DNA of 64,000 nucleotides from positions 4,526,001 to 4,590,000 of the forward strand of contig OX579637.1 in the NCBI GenBank assembly GCA_951230915.1, written 5' to 3'. Both the position numbers and the translations under genes were made by a program. This DNA is from Antitrichia curtipendula (taxonomy: Eukaryota > Streptophyta > Bryopsida > Hypnales > Leucodontaceae). Below are positions 23,956 through 36,554 of the stretch, in pieces. How positions within the stretch are numbered: position 1 is the stretch's first letter; each line of letters begins with the position of its first letter. Under the pieces are notes generated by a model. That model was not told where the DNA came from and searched no databases. It saw nothing but the letters and a program-made list of their open reading frames with translations.

Positions 23956-25377
23956 GTAAATCGTTTCTTGCAAACAATGTTTGTAAAGTTGCTTCTTAAT
24001 CAATTTTGTAACAGTTGAACATGTATATTTGTACATCTTTTTTCTCCCTTTATATAGCCCACCTAAATCTCAACAATTGGATGGCTTGTACAATTCCTCT
24101 TAAGACGTTGGTCATTTCTCGTGCAACAAATGTACATAGAAGTAAATAGAGATACATCAATTTCTAGTGGAAGATATAGAATAGCGTAATGTAGCTATAC
24201 AACCGTTGATCAAAAAATTTAGTTACTTTTTTTGCAAAAAAACATACAGATGAGATGTATAGGATGATTAGTACAAAAAAAATAAAGAAAGGGCAATGGA
24301 AAAACAACACTTGAATGTTTGTAAATTTCTTGTCAAATTTGTTCTTAAAAACATTCTAAATGACAATCCAACTGACACACATATGTCAACTACTCATCCA
24401 AATATAAGCCTCTTAATTGACAACATTATTGACATACCACAATTATGTCAAAATTTAGTCAATTATACTACAATTCCCCTTGTAGTGTGAAATCCACAAT
24501 ATGGTCACTACTATAAGAACTCCATGGGTGAATTGGCATTGCAATTTTCAGTTACATTTCCTTAGAAGCATGATTGAGCGTAGCCAAAAAATACATGAAG
24601 TGCATGGCAAATGCTCCTGGATCTAATATGGCTAAGAATATGCAAGGAAGGTGGAATTGCCTGCCAAGTGGTGCATGATGATGAGCACCCCCTCACCATC
24701 TTTGAAATGCAACATTAACTTTTATATTTGTGTATCTGCAAAAAAATATAACAAATTAGAAGACAAGGTCCAAAATGCATGAAGGTACAAAGAGCATCCA
24801 AAGCAAAATGGGAAAGCCACCTCTAAATATTCATTGAAGAGCTTTCATGTTTTCCTCACCATAGAAATCAAGTAGAATCCTAGTTCCTATTAATTGATGT
24901 GAAGTTGTTTTATAATCAAAGTTTAGTTATGAATTACCATTATTTCTTCTAGATATATAGTGAATTTATAGCAAAGTCATGGTATTGTGTTTTTGTTATG
25001 ATTGACTAAATGATAAATGATTGTTGAGATGGCTTTTCATGGATTAGAAGGTGTGCTTTATGAATCCAAGGAGCATTACACCAAAAGTAGAAACAAAGAA
25101 AGTTAATAATTTTAGAAGGACATACATATTTAGTTTCATAACCATCCTAGATAGATGATTCAAATAAAATGTTTACAAGGCACATGTGTTGTGGGTGATA
25201 TTAATATTTCAAAATAAAGATGATGAGCAAGAAAAGGTGGAAAATATTGTGGATTCAGGTGCGATTTGGGACCAAAAATACATCAAAAATGCAATACCAA
25301 GGTAAATATATAGACAAGAATTTGCACATCCAAAAAATCCTTAGTGTACAAGTTACTACTTTGTATCTATTGTTTCA
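23956..25377. other. AT-rich intergenic sequence, no gene seen
   Basis: A CACTACTATAAGAAC sequence at 24,506 looks like a transposon end, but a confident partner was not found. No coding sequence was recognised. Confidence 0.45.
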
Positions 25378-27997
25378 CACTAGTAGAAAAAATTGCGACC
25401 AAAACAACAAAAAAAAATTTACATGTTGTTTGGGTCACGTTGTATCAATCAAAATAACACTAAAATTTATTTTTTCTTAAACTTTGAACTAGCAGAAGTT
25501 GTAAAATCAAGCTAATTTTTATTTCTAAAAATCTGTTTGAAATTTTGAGACTCTAATTAAAAGTTATAGACAAAATTCAAAGAGAATGTTTGGAAATGTA
25601 AATACAATGTCCTTTTCAGCTTTGCCTGAACTTTCCTCTCTGAACTTTGCCCAGAACTTTCTTTTAGAGGCTCAAAATTCAAATGGATTTTGGAGACGAA
25701 ACTTAGCTTAACATTATAATTTTTCATTTATCAAATATTAAGAAAAATATTATTTTACTATGACAAAATGGCCATCAAAGTTGCAAAGTTTGAAAAACAC
25801 CAAATTGTGAATGATTAAGTTTATAAAAAATCGCATTGTATAGTACCCTCCAAAAAGTCTTGCATCCCCACTATGAAGTCTAAGAAAAATTTTGTGCTAC
25901 AAATTTCTCAAAAATATAATAAGGCTTGGCAAACAAATTAAACCATCATGCTCAAACATATAGAAGTAAAATACAAGGTTCAATTTGTAAAATATAACTA
26001 CAATCTAAAAATATAAATTTAGTAAAATTTGAAAAGGCAATATGATGACGTTAAATTTTCTTTAGCAAAACCTGTTTTCTAGGTAATGTGAATTTTTCCA
26101 CAAAGTGAGATGAGCACATTGACGTTATTTAAATGTTTCTGCAATAAAATTTGAAAAATTCATCACCAATATTTTTCAATCAATTATTATTTAATAAAAT
26201 AAAAAATTTATAAGATAATTTATCATAAATAAAAAATTTATTTTTTGAAATTTAAATTTTGTGTGTTGATCAAAATTGCAAAAAATAATAAATTTAATAA
26301 AATGGTTTTGATAGAATATTCTTAAAATGATAACATATTCATATCATCCAACAATCTATATAAGGAGTAACGTAAGACAATTGATAGTAGAAAAATGAAC
26401 AACTAAAAGGTGAGATTTAGGCAATTGCAATCTTCAGATTATATGGTTTCCACAAGATTTTTAAAATTACACTAATAATTGTAGATCATTTGATGATTGG
26501 TCTTATTCCAAATTCCAAATTGTTCCGCATCAAATCCTAAACCCTTAAATGCCCAAGGCCTTTTTTAAGTTTCTTAGAATTTGCTCTATATTGAATTAAA
26601 AGCAAACATTTTGACATAAATCATCAATATTTTTTGAATAGTAACCGTAGAAGTTCAAACTAGACATATTGAAAATCACATGAGAAAATCCCCCACAATA
26701 ATACCAATTTTTGATTAAAAGATTATAATATTTGATAGAATATTTTTTAAATAGAAATAGATTTCAAAAGATTTTATATTTCCTACAATTGGTTAGTTCA
26801 ATCATTGCAATATTCAAATCAATAGAAAGTAATTGCCATTTTGTTAATTTTTATAGAACATTCTAAAGTAAGTGAAAATGGTTATTTTAGTGTCTGAATG
26901 AACAAAAATCAGTTGATTTTTTGTAAATTTGATCATGGTTTTCTAGTAGTATTGGAGAAAATTAAGAGAAGTAACCATTGCCTAGATTTATTGTATGCCT
27001 TTATAAATCACAAAACTTCCTTTGTTTCTTGCTTTATATGAAAATGAATGTTGAGTAGGCTGTTTAACCGTATAGGGAGGTAGTCATTTTAGCATGAAAT
27101 GTATGAGTGCTTCAATGTATTGTGTGAGTCATGCATTAATAGACAATCTACATTAAAATCACCAAAAAAATTAGCAAATTTTTTTTGATTTCATTTGTTG
27201 ATTTGGATTGTGTCTAACAAAAAGTAGTTGATCTTTTTGATGATTTGATCAAGTGCAAAAATTATATTAAAAAATCATTAGAACCCAGCCATGGGAAAGC
27301 TAACAAGTGGTAGGTGCCACACCAACATAGGCTATAAAGAAACTACCTTCTAAATAGCTTGCCACGTGTGCAGGCAGACACCAAGGGACTTTGAACTTTG
27401 AACTTTATAATTAACATCAGAGGGCATTAAACATTGCACCATGTATGGATTTAGTTGACTATGTAGTGTAATATTTTTATTTTTGCAATTGTTTTTCATT
27501 TGTTAAGTAAAATCAACAAACTTTAAAGTCCATTTTGGCAGAGTAAAACAACTTCTTTTAAAGACTTTGAACTAAAAAAAGTTGTAAATTCAAGCTAACT
27601 TTTAGCTCCAAATTTTCTTTGTGATTTTGAGTCTTTAATCAAAAGTTATGGACAAAATTTGGAAAGGATGTTTAAAAATGTCAAAGAAAATGTTCATTCC
27701 GATTCTTCTCTAAGCTTTGTTTACAACTTTTGATTGGAGGTTCAAATCCTCAAAATTATTTTTGGAGATAAAAATTAGTTTGATTTCAAATCTTTTGTTA
27801 GTTCAAAGGATCTTGAAAAAAAGTATTCTACTATGCCAAAATGGCCGCCAAAGTCTATTGCATTTACAAATTGTCAAATTGTGAATGATTAAGTTAAATA
27901 AAAACGTTTTCATTGTACATAGAGTTCCAATTGTTGTCAATTTTGGGATGTTGACTAATTATCATTTTATTGATTTGAACATCATTTTCTAGCAGTG
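25378..27997. mobile_element. Candidate CACTA-type element without coding capacity
   Basis: The left end CACTAGTAGAAAAA and the right end, reverse-complementing to CACTGCTAGAAAATG, form imperfect inverted ends. The interior contains two facing arms (about 25,470-25,800 and 27,530-27,900) with the phrases AAAAGTTATGGACAAAATT and ATTTTTGGAGA, related to the hairpin in the element at 45,465-46,701. The flanking triplets TCA and ATA do not match, so the boundaries are uncertain. Confidence 0.4.
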
Positions 27998-30900
27998 ATA
28001 GTGCAAGGCTATTGAAGTCATTTCAAAGTTGTTTTATTGGTGTCATAGTGACCAAGTAACGAAGAAGTCATTGATTTCTACTCTGCATACCTCCACATGT
28101 ATAACCTTTGTTTGATGTATGATACCAACCCTACTTAGTGGAAACTGCAAGGCCACTTCTACTCGACTAACTCAAATTCAGTGACTAGTCCAAACCTCTA
28201 AATGTAGTAGAGAATGACTTTGGAATGACTTTTACTTGAAGAAATGGAGACCCAATTGCGTGTACCACGTGTCATTGTCTGTGTCACATTACCATGATGT
28301 CATTGTAATTTACAAATGACTGTGGAACCACTTATTACATGTCAGCCGATATCAATCATGTGAAGACTCCATTTCAACTTTGCAATGACTTGTATATGAC
28401 TTATTATATAGTCAACCACGTCAGATGTGCCATGATTGTCATAACTTGAGAATGACTTACAAATGACTAGTTATGAAGATGTCCATGTCAAACGCATCAA
28501 TTGCTGACTTGGAGAATATGTTGAAATCCTTTTCCATATGGGCAGCTAAGTAAACATTCTCTAAACTACCCTTTCCACCTCACATGACATATAGATTTTT
28601 TTATTCTTTGTACATCCAAGGTGAAAATGGATGGTGATAATACAATCATAATTATTTAAAGTATGATTTCTCCAAAATGTCTTTAGGGCTTCAATTCATT
28701 TTGTAGTTGCATTTATTTGAAATGACTTCTAAAAAGTCATTCTTTATAGTCATTTATACCCTCATTTTCTTATAGTTTACACATCATGTTAAACAAAATG
28801 TCATCATATTTGATTGAAAAATCCTATTCTCCTGGCCTTGTTAAACTTATTTTTATAAAATCATTGTACTTCTTTGTTAGATGTATCCATGCAATTTTAG
28901 ATTTGGATAGCTCAACTTTTACTTTCTGCAACTTTTTCTAATGACTAGATTAAATTTTTTTTTTTTGATGCAGCTAATTGACCTTGTATTTGCAAGTCAT
29001 GCAAGTTTTCGAACAAAAAATCTAGTTGCAACTCATATGACAACTTTTTAGCATATACATTCTTCAATTTTTTTATGAATTCTAAAATGTCTCTTAGTTT
29101 GTTTTATTGTACTTGAGTGTTGATTTCTAAATGAAGAATATAAACTTTGAAGGCCAAAATTTCTTTTGCATATTTCTTTTACATAGCTTCTAAGTTTTGC
29201 AATTTTAATATTTTGCATAATCTAAAATTTCATTCTCTCCATCTTCCATAATTTCTAATTTCTAATAGGGCTTTTAGATTCATAAATTTTAGATATTTTT
29301 TAGAGTACGGATCTCTAGGATATAAATGCCATTAAATCGCAAATCAATATTTGTGGAATCTGCTTTCTTTTTCATTGTGAAAGTGACTATGGACAATGAT
29401 CTTCCAAGAATGTGCCTCGTTTATGGCATGGAACATAATTATTATCAAATCAATGTAATTGAAATTCTTGAAAGATTCACCTCATGACAAATACATATTG
29501 AACTGATTGTGATAATTGTTCAGCTAATTAGAGGACTTTCAACTTTAAAAAGACATTAGGGGTGCCAAAGTTAGCAAATCTGTTGATATGGCTGTCAACT
29601 TTTCTAGTCTCCAATAATAAGATAGTTGGTACATTAGCTTCACTTTCAATTTATACCATCTACATGAAAGTTTGCAAAAACTATCTTTGCTCTTGGAAAA
29701 TCGCCTCGAGTATTCTTTCCTTGCCATCAAGAGGAATATCAATCAATTAATATTAGATGCTTAAGGAAATTTGTCACTTGTATATATCTAAGATGTTGAA
29801 AACACTTGATTAGATGAATGTAAAGTTTGGACTTTGCTAATTGTACTAGACAGTTCTTGTAAATTGCATTATAAGTTTGCAACTAATTTAATGGGATACA
29901 TTTCAATTTTTTTCTCCATGCAACCTTTAAAGTTGGATGAATTTAAGGTCAACTTTCAAATTTAGAATTTCTTGTTCTATACTTCCTATATTTGAATTGC
30001 ATATAACATTGAATCTATGGTAATCCAATTATTTCTAGAATGGTAAGATGTATTCTATAGATTATTAAATATACTTACAAGAGGTCTAAAGAAAAAGACA
30101 ACATAAAATCTAGAGTTAGATTGAAACATCTCTCTTATGCATAATAAAATTGTAGAAGATTAATTCCTCCATCATGACTTGAAGGTAGTGATGTGAAGGG
30201 CCACGACCAAACCTATTATCCATAAGTCTTTTAATCCATCTTTTAATTGAAAAATGAAGATTCAACAAAGTAGAGCATGAGACACAAAATTCAAATCAAA
30301 TGAACCGATTTCATGGTTTGTTAGCTTTGGGCTCCAAAAAAAAATGCTTGGCATCAACATATAGCTATATGGAAAGAAGTTTGAGTAGGTACCCATATTG
30401 TAGGTGTAGGTACTTGTTTCTTAACCCTTCAATGTTTAAATAGATGCCAAATTCTTGATAGATGACAAAAAAATCATTGCATTAAGATAAAAATACAACT
30501 ATTCATCCTCAAATTTGTTCTGAAAAGAAGATCTCTATAGTAGTTTGACTTCTAATGAGTACTTTTGCTATTTCTTAAGCTAATGATTCACACGGTAATG
30601 AAAAGGGATGATTTCTAAGGTCACCCCCTCGTCCTTTAAGGGTTAAACCGCCTTCCATAAGGTTTTCCGAAGAACCGTTCTGCAAGCCTACATCCATATA
30701 GACTCCCGCATGCCAATGTACAGTACTCTCTAAAAAGTCGTGCAACCCCTCTGTGAAGCTTTTTAAATTTTTTCTTGTGTTTCTATTGTAAATGTATTCT
30801 ATCAAAACTATCCTATTAAATGTGTTGCTTTATAGAACCTTCACCAACATATGAATTGTCAATGTCTAAAAATAAAAATTCCATTTTTGGTGAATTATTT

Positions 30901-31244
30901 TATTTTATTTTCTTGGCTTTATATAAAAATTAATTGAAAATACATGTGATGATTTGATTGCACAAATATATAGGAAACATCATTGTTCCCATCTTTTGTA
31001 TTACAAAAATGCACATTATGTAGGTAAAATTTTCCTCTATGTGGCTATAATGTGTTTTCCAATTTTCTTTCATGTAAATTTAAGGCTAAGGAAATCAATT
31101 TCATGTATTAAACTAAAACTTGAACAAACTTAGTCAAATAAGGTATCATTAGAAAGCTATAGTAATGTAAAAGCCTACTATAACATGAAATTTACAATAT
31201 GGCTTCCTCACTAGGAACTATTTTGTAGCAAAATAGTGTACCTA
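27998..31244. other. AT-rich intergenic sequence with MITE debris
   Basis: The part from 28,000 to 28,780 has many AATGACTT/AAGTCATT motifs and ends in TTTTCTTATAGT, resembling the arm of a CACTA-type element. The minus-strand frame at 30,575-30,805 overlaps a segment (about 30,710-30,775) resembling 25,840-25,900, so it looks repetitive. No gene was supported. Confidence 0.4.
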
Positions 31245-32232
31245 CTACCATTGAGTACTACCACCTTTAGCTGCTATCACAGCTTCCATTTGGTTTGGCA
31301 TTGTCGAAATCAACTTCTAGATACTTTCTTAAGGTATATCCTCCCATGCCAAATTGACTGATGTCTACAATTCATCTTTATTTTGTGGTCTACTTCTCTA
31401 TTGTACTCAATCTTTAATTTGCTTCCACACGTTCTCTATAGGATTGAGGTTAGGAGAATTTGGTGGCCATTTAAACTTTCTCAATCCAAGTTGCTCCCTC
31501 CAATCTTTTTGTGCATTGCTACAATGTACCGGTGCACCATCTTCCATCAAAATGAGGTGCTCATAGTGGTCATTGGTGCCAATAATAATGCTCCAGTGAT
31601 CCCTCATATACTATCATTACAAAGTCCGTAGCAGTGCGTCTATTAGGAGGGATTAACACCAAATAAGACTTAGAAGATCCAATCAGAGCACCCCATACCA
31701 TAATTGAAGTCCTCCCGGATTTGAATGTAGGAGCTAAGCAATCCCAATTGTAGCATTCATAAACTTCTTGCCAGACTCAAATTTGATGTGATTGTTTTCC
31801 AACTTCAAAAGATGGTTTATTGGTCCAAATCACATTGTTCCAATCGTCAGTCGTCCAATGCGAGTGCTCTTTTGCAACCTCTTAGTCTTATGCATGTCAC
31901 TCAAAAACAACAATGCAATTGTTAACACCAAGCTCATGAATCTCTTTACGTAAAGTTGACATACACACAAAAGGTGTCACATTGTTGCACAATTCTGTAA
32001 GAGGATTACGACAATTACTACTAAGATTTCTTTTGAGCCTTCTCCTCTCTCAATCACTCAACTTTCGTGGCCTATCGGATTTACTTGACAACATCATAGA
32101 GCCACATATACTAAATCTCTTCAAGACATTCAAAATTGTTGATTTTGGTCTCCCTATAATGTCTCCAATTTCACTCAATGACAAGCCAACTTTTCTCATA
32201 CTAACTAAGGTGGGTACACCTAAAACCGCCAC
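31245..32232 (-). pseudogene. Tc1-like transposase, DD34E spacing, inactivated
   Basis: About 329 codons, close to the usual 340 of Tc1 transposases. The N-terminus has a helix-turn-helix (LSEIGDIIGRPKSTI). Later segments VWGALIGSSK and LIPPNRRTATDF are typical of the catalytic core. The second catalytic Asp (LMEDGAPVH) and the Glu (NPIENVW) are separated by exactly 34 residues. The expected first Asp (WTDE-like) reads WTNK, so a catalytic residue is lost. The C-terminus MPNQMEAVIAAKGG matches the family. Many in-frame stops break the frame. Terminal inverted repeats were not identified. Confidence 0.8.
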
Positions 32233-33996
32233 AAATTAGGCTGTGGATAAATTGTAGGCTAATTAGTAAATACTGAATACAAGAGAGCAAAGCAATATGT
32301 AGAAGAGGAAGTATTACACAATCAATTTTCAGATTTTGACAAAAATAAGACAACAATAGGGTTCTTAAAACCGCTTATAGGCTGCATTGAAAGAGAACGG
32401 TCACATTCAAAAGCCCCCCCTCAATGGTGTTAGAAATAACAGACACAAAGGTGTAATAGTGTTATTCATATTTATTAAATAAAACATTGCATGCTTGTAA
32501 ACCCATGATTCTATATTCTCGTGTTCTGTGCGTCATATGAATTAACAAGAGGATTTAATAACATTTGTGCCACGTGCTTGAAATAACATGAAGATTGAGG
32601 ATTTAATAACACGAGGGTTTAATAGCACAAGCATATTTTTTTGACATCTGACAAATCTTTATTGGAATCAATTATTAAATCCATGTGCTATTAAATCCTT
32701 GTGTTCTCTGAGTTACAAAGCCAGTTACATGCCTCAAAATGGCCAATATTGATTTTAAAAATTGCAAAAGACAAGGAGGTGCAACTTTCAGATTATACTG
32801 ACATCATTTTGGAGCATAAAGTAGATTGCGGTTTAAAGCACGGCACAATTTTGGTGGTACCCACCTTATCATGTTTTGTACATCATTTGGCACATAACTT
32901 CCTGTCATGGTACAAAGTTTTCAGACAATACTTACAACTTCACAAACTTTGATAAAAAAACTTCTAACAACAATACATACACAATATCTTTGACAAACAC
33001 AATTTTTTTCTCACAAATTCTCTAGGCTATGTGTACAAGCAACATACACTTCAAGCAAGTACTCACATCTCTACATCCTCTCAACCTCAAAGTTTTTCCA
33101 AATTCCATACTCTAAAGCAAATGTATTGATTTTCTCAAGAACAACCTTCTACTTTAAAACCAAGCGTAGTGGTTCTCAAATGAGCCACATGTCAATGGAA
33201 GAACAATTTCAGCTTATGTACTAAGTCACAAGTAGATCATTGGATTGACTTCTTGTATGCAAAAAATCTCATCAACAAATCTCAATTAACTTACCAACAT
33301 TACAATCTCAAATTAGACTACTTGAGACAAAACCAAACAAGGGTTGCAATACTTTCTAGAGGGCACTGTACTGTACAAAATCCACAAATCATCCGTAGCA
33401 ATTGCTTCCATGATCATAGAACTATGGTCATTCTTGCCTTGGTGTCCCCCTACCAACCAGCGGAACATTTTTGCAAACCCAAAGGCTGCAATCAAGGGAT
33501 CCAAACACCCTTAGAAAGCCATAAGTCTCGTTAATAGTCATGCGCTTGACAACGTCCTTTAAAGGGTGGAATAGGTACTCGCTCCCAGATAAAGCTTGTA
33601 CAGCAACGACAAATCTACCGAATTACTTGGTGACTGTACTCTTTCCAACCCCAATGTATTCATATAAGGAATCAACACCTGGTCCAAGTGCAACCAGTCA
33701 CATAACTAAGGTGCTTTTCTAAATAAATTACAAGACTACTTACCCTTCAGAATCTGCAGAAAGACTTAAAGTATATGTCATGTGCCACAATCGCATGTTG
33801 AATCCTCAGGAATAACTCAAGCCTCATCCTGAACCAACGACGGAACAAGTCTCAAGAGCAGCACGTGGAAAAATCAATTCAACTCATTTCTAATTCTGAA
33901 CCATGTCCAAAAAGCGAGATCACTTCAACGCCCTCTATCTAACAAGATAATCTAACTGCAAAACGAACAAAATCTTGCGACAAATCTGACCTATCT
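32233..33996. other. Intergenic sequence, no gene supported
   Basis: Around 32,540-32,700 GGATTTAATAACA and its complement recur, suggesting a small inverted-repeat remnant. The part 33,250-33,720 is less AT-rich and lies directly 3' of the minus-strand DUF493 gene, so some of it may be its 3' untranslated region. Confidence 0.4.
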
Positions 33997-34530
33997 CTAC
34001 AAAAAGTACTTCATGCGTACGTCCTTTCTCATTGCATCATAGACAGCGCGAACCTGCTCACTGGACGTCACTGTAATACCCACAATCTTTACAGAGACAT
34101 ACTTGCCCTGTGACGACAGCTTCTTCGTCACCTTTGAGATCCGAGTTTCGGTAATAGACTCAACAGCCTCCACCATAGCCTGCACAAACTCATCTCCTCC
34201 GGTTCCAATTGCGGTAAAATCTCTGACCATTGGATACACGTTCACCTTCTGATCAATAGCATTCCACTCGCTGTCTGAATCCTTCTTCACAGTGCCTCCT
34301 ATGACCATATTTGTAGTCTTCCCAACCCTGCCCTCCGACTTAGAAACTTCAGATATCGCCTTCAACACTACATCTTGCGGAGGACTCTCCTCAAGCTCGG
34401 CTCTCTTGTCGTACTCTCCTTCTCCTGTTCCCTTCCTGCTCCCGCTGCTGGACCTACACGCTACGCACAACCTGCTGGTCTTTGTGTCCACCTGCATTCG
34501 CCTCTGCGTAACTAGAAGGAATCTTTGCAT
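33997..34530 (-). CDS. DUF493 (YbeD-like) protein, probably plastid-targeted
   Basis: An intact frame of 177 residues from the ATG at 34,528-34,530. Residues 1-35 (MQRFLLVTQRRMQ, then Ser/Arg/Lys-rich, few acidic residues) resemble a plastid transit peptide. After an acidic linker, residues 97-177 match the DUF493/YbeD domain: VYPMVRDFTAIGTGGDEF, then a helix VQAMVEAVES, the strand GKYVSVKIVGITV, SSEQVRAVYDAM and a final MKYFL. DUF493 proteins are small ferredoxin-like-fold proteins of unknown or regulatory role, and plant members are often chloroplast-located. The frame is open upstream to a GTG at 34,753-34,755, but the ATG gives the better leader. No stops or frameshifts. This is the only apparently functional ordinary gene in the window. 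Confidence 0.8.
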   Translation of the reverse strand: MQRFLLVTQRRMQVDTKTSRLCVACRSSSGSRKGTGEGEYDKRAELEESPPQDVVLKAISEVSKSEGRVGKTTNMVIGGTVKKDSDSEWNAIDQKVNVYPMVRDFTAIGTGGDEFVQAMVEAVESITETRISKVTKKLSSQGKYVSVKIVGITVTSSEQVRAVYDAMRKDVRMKYFL

Positions 34531-34755
34531 GACTAATGGGCCAGTAACTCGCGACGATCCTGTCGCCCAATTAACCCTGTCCCACCATGCACATTCAAAA
34601 TCCCTAATTCCAAAGCTAAAGCAGAAAGCCACCCCCTGCGACACGTTAATTCGCAGTTTCAAGTTAACTACACAACCTAAACCTAAGCCAAATACTTGCT
34701 TGTGTAGCAGCCAGTTACTGGCACCTCCCCTCTCACGGCAGTGCGCAATTAACAC

Positions 34756-35290
34756 AGGTTCCCTGCAAACCAGTCACGTCACCCAGATTCAAACTCCAGC
34801 GTTACTCACATGCAAATTAGTATCCGTTCTCTTCGAACCATCCAAATTGACAGAACATCACCAGATCTCGAAATCTCAGGGGAAAACTTCATAACCTACC
34901 TGGTGGTAATGGTCGCAGAGGATAAAGGAGCTGTGGATAAGGGGGCTGCAGCAGCCCCAGATTGCAAGGAATACGTGAATCTCTGCATACCAGCGCCCAG
35001 ACGTCACTCCCGAGCTCCAGCAGAGAACAAGGGCGTGTGCAGGTGCGCGGCCAAATTTCATTTACAGCAGCGTGCTCGCGCAGACGGAATCATAGGATCA
35101 AGCCCCACACCCCACGCACATCTGCCCCCCACCGCCATCCGCCTGGCCAGGTGGCGTGGGCTGAGTGGGGGGCCGGGACTGGAGTGGGGGGACTGCACTG
35201 TGTTTAAGCACATGCAGCCCTGCTGCGCCCTGCCGAGGCAGGTGAAATCCGCGGGCTTTTTTTTTTTTAATTTTAATTGCGTTTTGTTCA
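34756..35290. promoter_or_regulatory. GC-rich upstream region of the DUF493 gene
   Basis: A locally GC-rich stretch (strongest at 34,960-35,250) in an otherwise AT-rich neighbourhood, immediately upstream of the minus-strand DUF493 gene. It could be a promoter or 5' untranslated region. Short open frames on both strands in it have no family features. Confidence 0.35.
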
Positions 35291-35366
35291 AGGTTTAGGG
35301 TTTAGGGCTCTTTTAACTTGTTGGTAGGACTTAAAGGAAATTGCACTAAGGGTTTAGGGTTGAAGC
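35291..35366. repeat. Short interstitial telomere-like motifs (TTTAGGG)
   Basis: GGTTTAGGGTTTAGGGCTC at about 35,291 and GGGTTTAGGGTT at about 35,350. On the minus strand these read AAACCCTAAA, the plant telo-box motif, and lie upstream of the DUF493 gene. Too short to be a telomere. Confidence 0.5.
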
Positions 35367-36554
35367 ATTGAAGTTAAATATATAATCACACTTTTTTGGT
35401 GTTCTTTGATTTTAAATTTGTTCTTGTTTGTTTAGGATCCTCAATGATCTTTTAGTTTCCTTATAATTCTAAAAGAAAGTTGGCTTAGGGTTTAGGATTT
35501 AGGTATTGAAGAAAAATGGCTAACCACATCCTATTGGTATTTTACACATTCATAGTTGTGTTGTTGACCTTCTTTGGCTGTAGATGACATTGTTGTCGTG
35601 TAGTGCCTATTGTTCAATTCAATTTGAGGGAGGTTTAGAAGTTTGACGTTTACTTCCGATTATTGTTGCTATGGTTTGGAGATAGCATTTTCCACGTCGC
35701 ATGTGGTAGGTGGAGCCACGTCAAAATATCCACCAACACGTTGTCAAAGATGATGTATGGCATACATCTCTAGAAATGTTAAATATGAGTATTAGCAAAC
35801 ATATTGTATGGATTTTTTAGCATTTGAAGCATTGATTGACTTATTAACACATTATTTGCATCCTACTATTGTTACAATTATTAGGCCCCCTATTTCGGTT
35901 CAAAAATAGGTGAAACTTGTTCTATATCAATTAGCACATGGTATAAGTTGTACTAGGATGCACAATTTATACAGATGGGGTGAGTTTACTAATAAAAATA
36001 TACTATGATTGTTTGTCAGACATTAGGAATTAGAAATGATAGTTTTTTCTTTTAATTTATTTACACATCTCATGGCGATCAACTTCAAAACATTATAGAA
36101 ATATTTAGGGACATCACTATGTCGTGCACAAACACATCGTGCCAAGATTATATCAAGCCAACATGAGAGCAAGCGTGCCATAAGTAACAATAGACTTTGT
36201 AACTGGCTAGCAACCTAACCACACCAAAGTCCAATAGCTCCCGTCCAGCGGTGAATACCATGGTCAAAGGGAAAATGCCTTGTGACTTGTGATGTGAGTC
36301 ACAATCACGGTAAAAGCTTGCAAACAATGATAGTAATGCAAAAACATTCTATCACCATAAGCACTTCACACTAGCAACATCCATAGCATAGTAAAGAAAT
36401 AAAACACCCATAATACACAATACACCAGGTGTAGAAAGTGGTTTCACGACCACTTCTTTACTCGCCCCCTTCGCCGGTGTTGAAGCCCTTTTTACATTGG
36501 TGAACCCAGTAGGCTTCTTTGAAGAACTAACGAGAACCTAGTGAAAAATCCTTA
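35367..36554. other. AT-rich sequence, no gene seen
   Basis: Lies between the telomere-like motifs and the 3' end of the minus-strand gypsy element. The part 36,120-36,554 may belong to the gypsy 3' region, but no long terminal repeat was recognised on comparison with 50,498-50,720. Confidence 0.45.

Noticed and set aside
24506..28776. Possible 4.3-kb element with ACTATAAG ends
   Set aside because: The two ends match for only about 10 bases and the flanking triplets do not agree under any alignment tried by eye.
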